Source of the DNA: an uncultured Dialister sp.
GTDB lineage: Bacteria > Bacillota > Negativicutes > Veillonellales > Dialisteraceae
Direction: 5' to 3'
NCBI GenBank assembly: GCA_900541485.1
Contig: UQJW01000002.1
Coordinates: forward strand, 124,001-188,000
Length of the DNA stretch: 64,000 bases
Below are positions 16,800-26,436 of the stretch, one piece after another; within the stretch, counting starts at the first letter, position 1, and every line of letters starts with the position of its first letter. The position numbers and the translations under genes are program-made. Under the pieces are notes generated by a model that had not been told where the DNA came from, ran no database searches, and saw only the letters and a program-made list of their open reading frames with translations.

Positions 16800-16844
16800 A
16801 TTACCTCCAGAAATAGCATAAATTCAAAACTAAGTTTTTTAAAA

Positions 16845-17720
16845 TTAGAGACCTTTACTTAATTCTTTTAAATAGTCACGAAAAACATTTCCTATCTCAT
16901 TTCTGCGCAAAGCATATTCTACTGTTGCTTTTAAAAACCCGAGTTTATCCCCCACATCATATCGTTTCCCTTCAAAGCAATAGGCATATACATTTTCTGT
17001 ATGAGCCATAGCGCGAAGTGCATCGGTTAATTGAACCTCTCCCCCCTTACCGGGCTCAGTTTGTTCTAATATTTCAAAAATACTGGGAGCAATAACATAA
17101 CGTCCCAATGCAGCCACACAACTGGGGCTTTCTTCGATTGCCGGTTTTTCTACCATATCTTTAACACGAAATAAACATTCTGTTCCCGTATTCTCACCAT
17201 TTATAATGCCATATGATGAAACTTGATTCTGTTCTACCGTTTGACATCCGATAACAGTTGCCTCTGTTTTATTATATTGCTCTATTAATTGTTTCAATGC
17301 AGGTTTTTCCGGATTATAAACTATATCGTCTCCGAGTATAACTCCAAAAGGTTCTCCATCAACAAAATCTTTCGCACAAAGTATGGCATCACCAAGTCCG
17401 TTCATATATTGCTGGCGGACATAATGAATACGGACAGAAGCAATTTTTTTGATTTCCTTTAATAAAGTCATTTTATCATGACGGAATAAATGATTTTCCA
17501 GCTCCGGGGAAGAATCAAAATGGTCTTCAATCGCCCGTTTTGCATGACCGCTTATAATTAAGATTTGATCAATTCCACTTTCTGCAATCTCCTCTACAAT
17601 ATATTGAATTGCCGGTTTATCTACAATCGGTAACATTTCTTTCGGCATAGCTTTCGTCGCAGGAAGGAAACGAGTTCCAAATCCTGCTGCAGGAATAACC
17701 GCTTTTCTGACTTTTTTCAT
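16845..17720 (-). CDS. galU: UTP-glucose-1-phosphate uridylyltransferase
   Basis: Makes UDP-glucose from UTP and glucose-1-phosphate. The 291-residue protein carries the nucleotidyltransferase signature AAGFGTRFLPATKAMPKEMLP-like start (PAAGFGTRFLPATK) and VEKPAIEESPS. The ATG at 17720 is preferred, with AAAGGGG 9 nt upstream; a TTG at 17726 is the alternative. It is followed by galE and preceded by a nucleotide-sugar glycosyltransferase gene, a sensible functional set. Confidence 0.95.
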   Translation of the reverse strand: MKKVRKAVIPAAGFGTRFLPATKAMPKEMLPIVDKPAIQYIVEEIAESGIDQILIISGHAKRAIEDHFDSSPELENHLFRHDKMTLLKEIKKIASVRIHYVRQQYMNGLGDAILCAKDFVDGEPFGVILGDDIVYNPEKPALKQLIEQYNKTEATVIGCQTVEQNQVSSYGIINGENTGTECLFRVKDMVEKPAIEESPSCVAALGRYVIAPSIFEILEQTEPGKGGEVQLTDALRAMAHTENVYAYCFEGKRYDVGDKLGFLKATVEYALRRNEIGNVFRDYLKELSKGL

Positions 17721-17798
17721 AACCAAATTCCCCTTTCTTCGGAATATCCTAATTATTATAATGCGTATTGCATACCTGCTTGTTTTTATATAAAAGCC

Positions 17799-18920
17799 TT
17801 ATGTCAATAAATTATTTTGTTCTACCATTTTATATAAGATGCGGACTGTTTCTTTTGCACTCTCCGGATGAAATCCTTCACAGGCTTCTTCCATCGTTTT
17901 CTTTTTATCCGGATTGCTCAAAATCTCACGGACGGTATCTGCCAGCTCACCCCGCTTTACCCACTCTGCACACCCCAGCTTATTAAGAAATACCGCATTG
18001 GCTCTTTCCTGTCCGGGAAGTGTATTCACCAGTGCCATAGGGCGTTTCATGATAATAGCCTCTGTACAAGTCAACGCTCCCGGCTTAGTTACTAATAATT
18101 CAGCTCGCCCCATAAGTTGTGCCACCTTATTTGTATAGCTGTGAAGCTCCACCGGATGTTTCATTTTTTCTGATAAAAGCGCCACATCTTCATACAAATG
18201 TATATTCTGCCCGGTCACGACAATAAATTTAGATATTTCTTCTACATCGTCCATTAATTTCAAATCTTCAGTAATTCGTCCCAGACCAAGACCTCCGCCC
18301 ATGACCAGAACAGTTCCTTTTTCAGGTATCGGATTTTTTATTCTCTCCTCATAAAAAGATTTTCTTACAGGTATACCTGTCGCATAAATCCGTTCCGGCG
18401 AAATACCGTAAGATGCAAGATCTCTTGCCATTTGAGGTGTCGGTACGCAATAAGCATCCATATGACGGTTAATCCACAACTGGTGAACATCAAAATCCGT
18501 AATCACCCCTAATAACGGAATCCGGATTTCTCCGTTTTTTTTCAAAAGATCGGCAGCTCCTGCAGGAAATGGATGTGTAAAAATCAGTGCATCCGGCTGC
18601 AGTACCTGAATCAATCTTTTCATTCTTAATTTAAAGCTCATAGAAAGAAGTTTTTGAGATGTTTTTCCGAAACCGCCCTTTTGCGAATTGCTGTATAAGC
18701 GGTCATACATATCAGGAATCACCTTTATCATTTCCAAATATGTTTTCTTTATGATTTGATCTACCGACAAAGAATCTCTGGAAACGAAATCCAAAACCCT
18801 TACAGAATCTTCCGGATGCAATTCCTTAATGGATTCTGCAATGGCTCTGGCCGCCTGGCTGTGACCGGTTCCAATACTGGCTGTCAATATAAAAAATCGT
18901 AAAGCCCTTCTCTCAATCAT
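17799..18920 (-). CDS. MGDG synthase-like lipid glycosyltransferase
   Basis: GT28-type glycosyltransferase of 373 residues resembling bacterial diacylglycerol glucosyl/galactosyltransferases (MGDG synthase family). The N-terminal domain starts with ILTASIGTGHSQAA; the C-terminal nucleotide-sugar domain carries VTKPGALTCTEAI. It probably transfers hexose from a UDP-sugar to a membrane lipid at the cytoplasmic face. The ATG at 18920 has AGAGGG 6 nt upstream; a longer frame to 18995 lacks such a site. Its neighbours galU and galE would supply the donor. The acceptor is inferred from the family only. Confidence 0.8.
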   Translation of the reverse strand: MIERRALRFFILTASIGTGHSQAARAIAESIKELHPEDSVRVLDFVSRDSLSVDQIIKKTYLEMIKVIPDMYDRLYSNSQKGGFGKTSQKLLSMSFKLRMKRLIQVLQPDALIFTHPFPAGAADLLKKNGEIRIPLLGVITDFDVHQLWINRHMDAYCVPTPQMARDLASYGISPERIYATGIPVRKSFYEERIKNPIPEKGTVLVMGGGLGLGRITEDLKLMDDVEEISKFIVVTGQNIHLYEDVALLSEKMKHPVELHSYTNKVAQLMGRAELLVTKPGALTCTEAIIMKRPMALVNTLPGQERANAVFLNKLGCAEWVKRGELADTVREILSNPDKKKTMEEACEGFHPESAKETVRILYKMVEQNNLLT

Positions 18921-18993
18921 AGATTTCCCTCTTCCTATCTTTTTATCTTCGCTTATTATATCATAGAGTCTTTCTCTCACGGTATAAAAATAC

Positions 18994-19045
18994 AAAAAGA
19001 GCCGTATCGAAAGCGAGATTGCGACCCTTTCGATGCAGCTCTTTT
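18994..19045 (-). terminator. Terminator after the HU gene
   Basis: Long imperfect stem, AAAGAGCTGCATCGAAAG paired with CTTTCGATACGGCTCTTT on the minus strand, followed by T's; 18 nt after the hup stop. Confidence 0.85.
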
Positions 19046-19063
19046 ATTATAAATCAGTCTCAA

Positions 19064-19369
19064 TTATTTTTTGCCGGATTTCTTAGCAGCTTTCTTTACG
19101 TTAACTCTTTCTTTCAGCTGTTTGGAAACACGCCATGCCGGGCTCTTGGAAGCCGGAATCTTAATAGCTTTCTGTGTAGCCGGGTTATGGCCTTCACGAG
19201 CTTTGCGCTGACGAACTTCAAATGTGCCGAAACCGATCAGCTGAACCTTTTCACCTTTTTCAAGTGTTTTGGAAATGACATCAATAACTGCTTTGACTGC
19301 CTTTTCAGCGTCTTTCTTTGTCATTTCTGCTTCTTGAGCTACTGCTCCGATGAGTTCTGTCTTGTTCAT
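19064..19369 (-). CDS. hup: HU-family DNA-binding protein
   Basis: Nucleoid-associated protein that bends DNA. It has the usual 90-residue core (MNKTELIGAVAQ at the start, GFGTFEVRQRKAREG and NPATQKAI in the DNA-binding arm) plus a short lysine-rich tail ending KKAAKKSGKK, for 101 residues in all. The start at 19369 has AAAGGAGG upstream; the longer open frame to 19459 overlaps mazG and is not used. It follows mazG by about 60 nt and ends in a terminator. Confidence 0.95.
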   Translation of the reverse strand: MNKTELIGAVAQEAEMTKKDAEKAVKAVIDVISKTLEKGEKVQLIGFGTFEVRQRKAREGHNPATQKAIKIPASKSPAWRVSKQLKERVNVKKAAKKSGKK

Positions 19370-19428
19370 AACTAAACATCCTCCTTTAATAACTTGCGGG
19401 AATTCCGCTGTAGTTCTGAAGAATACAA

Positions 19429-20499
19429 TTACATTTCCTTTCGGTTGAATTCCATCCAAGCTTGTTCTAACGTCTCAGGAGACATCAGGTCAATGGATTT
19501 CTGCTTTCTCTGCAAGTCATCTTCAAAAGAAGAAAACCGCTCCATAAATTCAACACAAAACTGATGTAACGAAAGCTCCGGGTTAACTCCTTTTTCTCGC
19601 AAGACACGGACTTGTTCGAAAAGAAAGGCTCCCACACTTTCATCCCCTGCATCATTTCCTGTCTTTACCGGATGCCCGGCATTTCTCCAAGAACGATTTG
19701 AAAGAGTATGAATTCCAGCAGAACTAACTTTCTTCTGAATTATACACGCTAAAAGAAGACTTGGCAAGCATTTGGGTATGCCGGAAAGCAGATATTTTCT
19801 GTTTTTTTCTTTTCTTTTCCTTTTTTCCCAGCTGATTTCATTTACAAATTCCTCCGGATTTTCCTTTCTTTTGAAAACAAAAGGGTGTCTTTTTTTCATT
19901 TTCCGGGTAACTTCTTCCAAGACTTCTTTTATGGAAAAGTCTCCTCTTTCTTCTGCCAACCTGGCATGAAATATGACCTGAAATAAAACATCTCCCAATT
20001 CTTCACAAAGATTTTTCATGTCATTTTTATCGATAGCATCGATGACTTCGTAAACTTCCTGAATGAAATAAGTTCGCAGACTTTTATGATTTTGTTGCCT
20101 GTCCCAAGGGCAACCTCCGGGCTCACGAAGTTCTTTCATGACATCAATAAGAGAATTTAATTCCTGTTTTCCAAATACTTTCTGGTTTCTGTCTTTTGCT
20201 TTTAAAAGGAAACCGATTATCGTTTCTTTATTTTCACTATTAAACTTTTTAATTATAGATTTAAGAATTTTTCCATTAGCCGTTAATAATTCTATTTTTG
20301 TATTTTCTTCGTAAACGGACTCTAATTTATTCTTCCATGCTCTGATATGGTTTTCGCCTGAAATCGGTGCCACCAAAAAAGTCTCTCCCCTTTGAAACGT
20401 GTAGCTTTCAATGTCATTTTCTCCGTATATTGTCAGTATCTCTTTTTCAGACAAAGCTCCGTTCTTAACAAATAAATCCAAAATTTCAAATTTTGTCAT
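19429..20499 (-). CDS. mazG: MazG nucleotide pyrophosphohydrolase with N-terminal extension
   Basis: House-cleaning hydrolase that converts NTPs to NMPs. The 356-residue protein contains a clear MazG domain at about 135-235: REPGGCPWDRQQ, then EVYEVIDAI and EELGDVLFQ with the metal-binding acidic residues. A second, more degenerate half follows. The first 130 residues are not the methylase domain found in YabN-type fusions and are unrecognised. The ATG at 20499 with GGAGG 10 nt upstream is preferred over an earlier one that would overlap the flippase gene. A terminator hairpin lies in its leader. Confidence 0.85.
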   Translation of the reverse strand: MTKFEILDLFVKNGALSEKEILTIYGENDIESYTFQRGETFLVAPISGENHIRAWKNKLESVYEENTKIELLTANGKILKSIIKKFNSENKETIIGFLLKAKDRNQKVFGKQELNSLIDVMKELREPGGCPWDRQQNHKSLRTYFIQEVYEVIDAIDKNDMKNLCEELGDVLFQVIFHARLAEERGDFSIKEVLEEVTRKMKKRHPFVFKRKENPEEFVNEISWEKRKRKEKNRKYLLSGIPKCLPSLLLACIIQKKVSSAGIHTLSNRSWRNAGHPVKTGNDAGDESVGAFLFEQVRVLREKGVNPELSLHQFCVEFMERFSSFEDDLQRKQKSIDLMSPETLEQAWMEFNRKEM

Positions 20500-20516
20500 T
20501 CCCGCTTTTCCTCCAT

Positions 20517-20545
20517 AAAAAAACAACACGCTCAAAGACGTGCTG
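20517..20545 (-). terminator. Terminator between flippase and mazG
   Basis: CAGCACG (20545-20539) / CGTGTTG (20530-20524) 7-bp stem on the minus strand, then seven T, ending 17 nt before the mazG start. It would limit read-through from the flippase gene into mazG, or serve as an attenuator. Confidence 0.75.
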
Positions 20546-20554
20546 CTTTTATTA

Positions 20555-22156
20555 TCATTTTCTCCCATGAATTTTATCAATAGCAGTGGCTAATTTTATT
20601 CCGATTTTCGGGATTCCTTTTACGTCCTCACTTGTTACTGCACGAATACCTATGACGGCAATTAAATAAACTATTCCGCCGATAAGAATGGCTGCAAGCG
20701 TAGAAAGTGTGTTACTGTGGAGTACCATGACGGCACCATGATAAACAGCCAGGACAACAGCACCCATAATTCCCGCTGCCACAAAAAGCTTACATGTGTG
20801 CATCATATCAATCATATATCTCTTATATTTATAAAGAAAATATAAATTAAGCAAGGCAGCTACCCCGAAATCAGCATTCGTTGCCCAAGCTGCGCCCAAA
20901 ACTCCCCAAGACGGAAGGGCCGTCAAATTCCAAGAAAGGATTACCTTCACCCCGGCACTGGCCACCATATTTAAAAACGGAATGGCCGTTTTTCCCATAC
21001 CTTGGAGTACACCTGTCGTGACTTGTTGGACTCCCAAAAGAAAAACACCGAAGCTCATAACGGCTATACAGGGACCTGCATCGGGAATTGCATATAACAT
21101 CGCAGAAATGGGTGTAGCGATAACGCACATTCCCACAAAGGAAGGAATTGTAATCAAATTTGCCAAACGCATCGCCGTATTGGTCCGGGACAAAACAGCT
21201 CCTTCTTTTTTTTGCGTTACTGCTTCTGAAATGACGGGAACCAGGCTTGCTGCCAAGGATGCCGTCACTATAGTAGGCATATTAACCAAAGCGGTAGCCA
21301 TTCCGGTCAGATATCCGAACAAGGTGGTAGATTCTTCTATAGAAAATCCTGCAACACCAAGCCTTCTGGGAACAATCAATAAATCTATATTCGATACGAT
21401 AGGAAGCATAATATTAGCCAAAGAAACCGGAACGGCAAGCACCATTAACCGTTTCAAAATGGACAGCATTCCGAGAGGCTTGATGTTTTTATCCTGACGG
21501 GCAGCCAGCTCCTGCCTCCAACTTTTTGTCATAAAAAAGAAAATAATAAGTACGAATATACCTACAAACGCCCCCGGTGCTGCACCAAAGGTAGCCCCTG
21601 CGGCTCCGTATTCAAGCCCGTAAGGCATTAATATAACTGCTAGGGCAATCATGGTAACGACACGGACAAGCTGTTCTATGATTTGGGAAACTGCTGTAGG
21701 CGTCATCATTTGCAGGCCTTGGAAATAGCCCCGGAGAGATGCCAGCAAAGTAGCACCTAAGACCGCCGGAGAAAGTGCCACAAGCGACCAATATGCCCTT
21801 TCATCGGTAACAATATTCGAATCGATCAGCCACTGGGCTCCAAAATACAAGAGTGCACTAAAAAAAACTCCTGTCAGCGTCAGGGCCGTCATAGATATCT
21901 TGAAAACCCGTTGCCCGCCCCAATAATCATTGAGTGCATTCCGCTCTGCTACCATGATGGAAATCGCAACAGGTAATCCTGCTGATGAAACAGACAGGCA
22001 AAGCATATAAATCGGATATGCCATCTGGTATAAGCCTATTCCTTCTCCCCCAAGCAGTCGGGACAGATAAATGCGGCTGAAGGCGCCTATAAATTTCACA
22101 ATAATTCCTGCTACTGTCAGTATCAAGGCGCCTTGTATAAATGAATTTTTACGCAC
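20555..22156 (-). CDS. Polysaccharide/lipid flippase of the MOP superfamily (SpoVB/MurJ-like)
   Basis: 533-residue integral membrane protein with about 14 hydrophobic segments, typical of the multidrug/oligosaccharidyl-lipid/polysaccharide superfamily. The N-terminal IKFIGAFSRIYLSRLLGGEG and SAGLPVAISIMVAE motifs are those of the SpoVB/YtgP/MurJ-like group. It is likely to move an undecaprenyl-linked precursor such as lipid II or a glycan unit across the inner membrane. It starts 8 nt inside the end of mfd, so the genes are translationally coupled. Confidence 0.85.
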   Translation of the reverse strand: MRKNSFIQGALILTVAGIIVKFIGAFSRIYLSRLLGGEGIGLYQMAYPIYMLCLSVSSAGLPVAISIMVAERNALNDYWGGQRVFKISMTALTLTGVFFSALLYFGAQWLIDSNIVTDERAYWSLVALSPAVLGATLLASLRGYFQGLQMMTPTAVSQIIEQLVRVVTMIALAVILMPYGLEYGAAGATFGAAPGAFVGIFVLIIFFFMTKSWRQELAARQDKNIKPLGMLSILKRLMVLAVPVSLANIMLPIVSNIDLLIVPRRLGVAGFSIEESTTLFGYLTGMATALVNMPTIVTASLAASLVPVISEAVTQKKEGAVLSRTNTAMRLANLITIPSFVGMCVIATPISAMLYAIPDAGPCIAVMSFGVFLLGVQQVTTGVLQGMGKTAIPFLNMVASAGVKVILSWNLTALPSWGVLGAAWATNADFGVAALLNLYFLYKYKRYMIDMMHTCKLFVAAGIMGAVVLAVYHGAVMVLHSNTLSTLAAILIGGIVYLIAVIGIRAVTSEDVKGIPKIGIKLATAIDKIHGRK

Positions 22157-25100
22157 GTTTTTCTCCTGAATGTATTTCTTTTGTTATTTCTTCTATAAAA
22201 TCAGACATCCATTTTACCATATTTCCCTGAATTTCGGCTTTTTTTATTCTAACACGGGCTGGCGAGCCTGGCAAAAAATGCAATTTGGACATATAAAACA
22301 GGGGGAGGAGATTTACATTCCAATGTCGCATAGGTTTCTCATCCGCCCATGTAATCAGCATTGTTTGGCCCTCATCTATAATGCTTCCTATTCCTAATCT
22401 CCTTGCGGCAGTACGAATACGGGCTACTGTAAACAATCGTTCTGCGGGCGGCGTAGGACTGCCGAACCGGTCTATGACTTCATCAATGAGATCCGTCAGC
22501 TCCTCTTCCGTTTCTGCAACAGCCAAACGCCGGTAAATCTCCATCTTTTGTTCTTCCCCGGTGATATATGTCTCATCCAGATATGCATCCTGACGCAACT
22601 CTACCGTTGTTTCCGGTAACTTTTTGCGGACAGGACGGTGTTCTTTTTCTGAACGCAGTTTTTCTACCGTATCCTCAAGCATATTACAATAAGTGGCAAA
22701 TCCCACACTGGCTATATTTCCATGCTGTTGTGATCCCAAAAGATTTCCTGCGCCCCGGATCTCCAGGTCACGCATAGCAATTTTAAACCCGCTTCCGAGT
22801 TCTGTAAACTCCCGAATCGTATTTAACCGTTTTTCCGCTACTTCAGAAAGCACTTTCCCTTGCCGGTAGAAAAACCAGGCTCTGGCTATTTTCTCCGATC
22901 TTCCTACCCTTCCCCTCATTTGGTAAATTTGGGACAGTCCCAATTTATCCGCATCATAGACAAGCATCGTATTTGCATTGGGCTGGTCAACTCCATTTTC
23001 GATTAAGGTCGTACACAGCAAAACATCATAGCGTTTTTCATAAAAATCCACCATGACCTGTTCAAGTTTTTTCCCTTCCATCCGCCCATAGGCAACAGCA
23101 ATAGTTACATCATCAGGAAGAATATTTCTCAAATGATTTTCCATAGCCCCGATACTTTCTATGCGGTTATAAATGAAATAAGTTTGTCCGCCTCTTGCTT
23201 TTTCTCTGGCTATTGCATCTTTTACAATTTCATCATTATATTCTGTTACATAAGTTTGTATGGCATGACGATTGGACGGAGGTTGTGTCATGGTCACCAT
23301 GTCGCGTACCCCGGTAAGACTCATATGCAAAGTTCTTGGTATAGGGGTCGCTGAAAGTGTCAATACATCCAATCCCTCAGACCAGGATTTCCATTTTTCC
23401 TTCTGCATAACTCCGAAACGCTGTTCTTCATCCACAACGAGCAACCCCAAGCGCCGGCATTTAATCCTTTCAGATAAGACCGCATGTGTCCCTATAACGA
23501 CATCCAGCTCTCCACTGGCCAACTTTTCTAAAATTTCTTTCTTCTCTTTCGCTGTGGTAAAGCGGTTTAAAATCGCCGTATTCACTCCGAACGCATCCAT
23601 CCGGTCTGTGAATGTCTTATAGTGCTGACTCGAAAGAACGGTGGTAGGACAAAGAACCATTGCCTGATATCCGCTCATAACGCACTTAAACACGGCTCTC
23701 ATAGCTACTTCTGTTTTTCCAAATCCTACATCTCCGCAAACAAGCATATCCATCGGTCTCGGCCGTTCCATTGCCCGCTTAACCGCCTCAATGGCCTCTA
23801 TCTGATCATCCGTTTCCACAAAAGGAAATGTATCTTCAAATTCTCTTTGTTCTGCCGTATCGGGAAGAAATGCTATTCCCTCTGCCACTTCTCGGTCGGC
23901 ATAAACTTTTAATAATTTTTCGGCCAGTTCCTCAATAGATTTTTTTGCTTTACTCCGTACTTTGTCCCACTGGGCACCTCCCATGCGGTGGAGCGCCGGC
24001 GTCTGACCTTCCGGCCCGATATATTTTTCCAATGTAGCGATTTGCTCCATCGGTAAATACAATTTGTCGGACCCCGCATATTGGATGGTAATATAATCGC
24101 GGTGAATACCATCCAGCTCAATCGTGTTAAGTCCGGTATATTTTCCGATGCCATGAACCCTCTGAACGACATAATCGCCTATCTGTAAATCGGAAAAATA
24201 ACGGATTTGTTTCCCTTTTTCGCCCGCTTTATAACGGCGGACCTTTTGTTTCCCCAGTATATCTCCTGCTGCTATCCAGGCTGTTTTCAATGAGGGCAGT
24301 TCAAACCCTCCGGAAAGAATATGATTAAAAAGTGTTACTGCTCCTTCTTTCAGCCTGTTTGAAGTGGAGATATGATAATCTGTCAGATAATTTTCTATCT
24401 CTTTCCTTTCTGAAAAACGGGGTGTCAAAATTGCCACTTTCCAGTTTTCCTCAAGTAATCGGGAAAGCTCATTCATGAAAAGACCGATTTGCCGCTGGTA
24501 ATTGACCATTGTCCGCCCTTCCCAGCTTGCGCTCTCTTCGGTTTTTATCCCGTCAATATCTCTTTTCAAAAAGGAAAATAACAGAATTTTATTATGACTT
24601 TCTTTCTTTTTACGGGAAAACGCAGTCAGTTCATCCCAAGAGAACGCTTTTCCCCTGTTTGCCGCCTCTTCGCGGAAATACTTTTCTAATGCTTCTTTGC
24701 CTCTCTGCGGCTCATCATAAATCAATATCCCGTTTTTCAAATATGACAAAAGTGACGCATCGGCAGTCCCTTCCATGCGGACAGGTAAAAATGAAAAAGT
24801 TTCCAGATTCTCGAAAGAACGCTGGGTATCCTCATCAAACAAGCGGATACTGTCAATTTCATCGCCAAAAAATTCCGCTCTCACCGGATGTTTTTCACTG
24901 ATGGCAAAGATATCAACAATATCTCCCCGCACGGAAAAATGTCCGCACCGTTCCACCTGGTCCACCCGTTCATAGCCACGCGTCACAAGGTCCGAAAGTA
25001 ATCGTTCTCTTTCTATTTCTTCTCCTACGGATAAAGACATCTGTCCTTGTTCAAGAAAGGTCGGAGAAATAATTTTTTGAGCTGCTTCCACAGTCGTAGC

Positions 25101-25553
25101 TATTACGACCGCCGGCTTTCCGCTCACCCATCGGCCGAGACTCCGCATACGCTCTCTCAAACGTTCGGTGCCTGAAAAAGTGACCTTAAAATCAGCTTCC
25201 TCCACAACAGGAAAAGAATAGATTTGTAATTGCGGTGCAAAAAAATGCAAATCCTGCTCCCAGCGGATAATATCTTTCTGGTCAGGGACGAGAATAAGCA
25301 TCGGCTTATCCGGATTGGCCGCCATAGCGGCAAGTAACGGTTTCTGGGAATCGCCGGCACCGGAAATCATAGCGTTTTTCCCGCTTTCCAATATGCCGGT
25401 TATTCTATCCGTCTCTTTCTGTTTTTTCAGAAACCGGACAAAATCTTCTCCTGCTTTTTCATCAAGCGAAAAGGATTTATCGCCGAACCGTTTACTTAAA
25501 TCGGATACAGAAGGGGTCGTTTGTACATTAGCACTCATTTGCTTTTTTTCCAT
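22149..25553 (-). CDS. mfd: Transcription-repair coupling factor
   Basis: 1134-residue ATP-dependent translocase that removes stalled RNA polymerase and recruits UvrA. In order: a UvrB-like N-terminal module, the RNA polymerase-interacting domain (LQIGDYVVQRVHGIGKY), two RecA-like motor domains with Walker A CGDVGFGKTEVAM and Walker B VVDEEQRFG, the MRGRVGRS motif VI, and a C-terminal regulatory domain. The ATG at 25553 overlaps the folK stop (TAATG) and is preferred over an upstream TTG. It lies in the fol gene cluster. Confidence 0.97.
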   Translation of the reverse strand: MEKKQMSANVQTTPSVSDLSKRFGDKSFSLDEKAGEDFVRFLKKQKETDRITGILESGKNAMISGAGDSQKPLLAAMAANPDKPMLILVPDQKDIIRWEQDLHFFAPQLQIYSFPVVEEADFKVTFSGTERLRERMRSLGRWVSGKPAVVIATTVEAAQKIISPTFLEQGQMSLSVGEEIERERLLSDLVTRGYERVDQVERCGHFSVRGDIVDIFAISEKHPVRAEFFGDEIDSIRLFDEDTQRSFENLETFSFLPVRMEGTADASLLSYLKNGILIYDEPQRGKEALEKYFREEAANRGKAFSWDELTAFSRKKKESHNKILLFSFLKRDIDGIKTEESASWEGRTMVNYQRQIGLFMNELSRLLEENWKVAILTPRFSERKEIENYLTDYHISTSNRLKEGAVTLFNHILSGGFELPSLKTAWIAAGDILGKQKVRRYKAGEKGKQIRYFSDLQIGDYVVQRVHGIGKYTGLNTIELDGIHRDYITIQYAGSDKLYLPMEQIATLEKYIGPEGQTPALHRMGGAQWDKVRSKAKKSIEELAEKLLKVYADREVAEGIAFLPDTAEQREFEDTFPFVETDDQIEAIEAVKRAMERPRPMDMLVCGDVGFGKTEVAMRAVFKCVMSGYQAMVLCPTTVLSSQHYKTFTDRMDAFGVNTAILNRFTTAKEKKEILEKLASGELDVVIGTHAVLSERIKCRRLGLLVVDEEQRFGVMQKEKWKSWSEGLDVLTLSATPIPRTLHMSLTGVRDMVTMTQPPSNRHAIQTYVTEYNDEIVKDAIAREKARGGQTYFIYNRIESIGAMENHLRNILPDDVTIAVAYGRMEGKKLEQVMVDFYEKRYDVLLCTTLIENGVDQPNANTMLVYDADKLGLSQIYQMRGRVGRSEKIARAWFFYRQGKVLSEVAEKRLNTIREFTELGSGFKIAMRDLEIRGAGNLLGSQQHGNIASVGFATYCNMLEDTVEKLRSEKEHRPVRKKLPETTVELRQDAYLDETYITGEEQKMEIYRRLAVAETEEELTDLIDEVIDRFGSPTPPAERLFTVARIRTAARRLGIGSIIDEGQTMLITWADEKPMRHWNVNLLPLFYMSKLHFLPGSPARVRIKKAEIQGNMVKWMSDFIEEITKEIHSGEKRA

Positions 25554-26050
25554 TACAAACCGCCTTCCCAAGAAATAATTTCTTTTGATACCTCATCGTA
25601 TCCCTGTAATTCTTTAATCCGGTCATGAATTTTTTGATTTTTAAAAACAAATTGCGGAAAAATTTCTTCCAAAGGAACCAGCACAAAAGGCCGATCCCAA
25701 AAAAAAGGATGCGGCAATTTTAAAAATTGTGTGTTCTTTACCACTTCATCTCCATAAATCAAGTCCAAATCAAGTGTCCTGGGGCCCCAATGTATCTTCC
25801 GTATACGCCCGAACCGAAGCTCTATTTTCTGCAAAAGTTGCAACAACTTCTCTGGCGTGTTTTCCCATCTTCCGGCTACAACAGCATTCAAAAAATCCGG
25901 CTGGTCTTTCTTCCCCCACGGAACGGTTCTGTAAAAAGAAGACTTTCCCGTTGTTGTCCAAAGAGGAGATGTTTCCAATGCTCGCAGGGCCCCTCGCATA
26001 ATTTTTTCTGATTCTCCTAAATTAGAACCCATTGAAATGATATACATCAT
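25553..26050 (-). CDS. folK: 2-amino-4-hydroxy-6-hydroxymethyldihydropteridine pyrophosphokinase
   Basis: Transfers pyrophosphate from ATP to hydroxymethyl-dihydropterin, making the FolP substrate. 165 residues, full length. SMGSNLGESEK, FLNAV and the signature RIRKIHWGPRTLDLDLIYGD-type block (WGPRTLDLDLI) with the metal-binding aspartates are clear. Its start overlaps the folB stop, and its own stop overlaps the mfd start, indicating one operon folP-folB-folK-mfd. Confidence 0.96.
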   Translation of the reverse strand: MMYIISMGSNLGESEKIMRGALRALETSPLWTTTGKSSFYRTVPWGKKDQPDFLNAVVAGRWENTPEKLLQLLQKIELRFGRIRKIHWGPRTLDLDLIYGDEVVKNTQFLKLPHPFFWDRPFVLVPLEEIFPQFVFKNQKIHDRIKELQGYDEVSKEIISWEGGL

Positions 26051-26406
26051 CTTTTCTTTTTCAGTGTCACCACCACATCTCCCAAAACTCCGGGTATCGG
26101 TGCTCCCGGCTTATGCACAGATGTTGTTACTTCCTGTACGGCAGGATACGTTTCCATAATTTTTTCATTAATCAGAGCTGCGACCCGTTCCAAAAGCCGG
26201 CAAGGTTTTCCTTCTACAATCATTTTTACACAGGCAAATACATCTGCATAATTAACGGAGTCTTCAAGTGCATCCGTTTCGCCTGCCCTTGCCAGTTCGA
26301 GCCCCATTTTTACATCTACTTCAAAACGCTGCCCTAAAACATTTTCTTCTTTATCGGCCCCATGATATCCGTAAAAAATCATACCTTTTAATAAAATAGT
26401 ATCCAT
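26047..26406 (-). CDS. folB: Dihydroneopterin aldolase
   Basis: Cleaves 7,8-dihydroneopterin to the hydroxymethylpterin used by FolK. 119 residues with the family start DTILLKGMIFYGYHGADKEE, the conserved glutamate and tyrosine region, and the C-terminal VHKPGAPIPG motif. Second gene of the folate group: 30 nt after folP and overlapping folK by 4 nt. Confidence 0.95.
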   Translation of the reverse strand: MDTILLKGMIFYGYHGADKEENVLGQRFEVDVKMGLELARAGETDALEDSVNYADVFACVKMIVEGKPCRLLERVAALINEKIMETYPAVQEVTTSVHKPGAPIPGVLGDVVVTLKKKR

Positions 26407-26436
26407 ATCTTTTCTTAAATCCTGACTTCCTATGAT

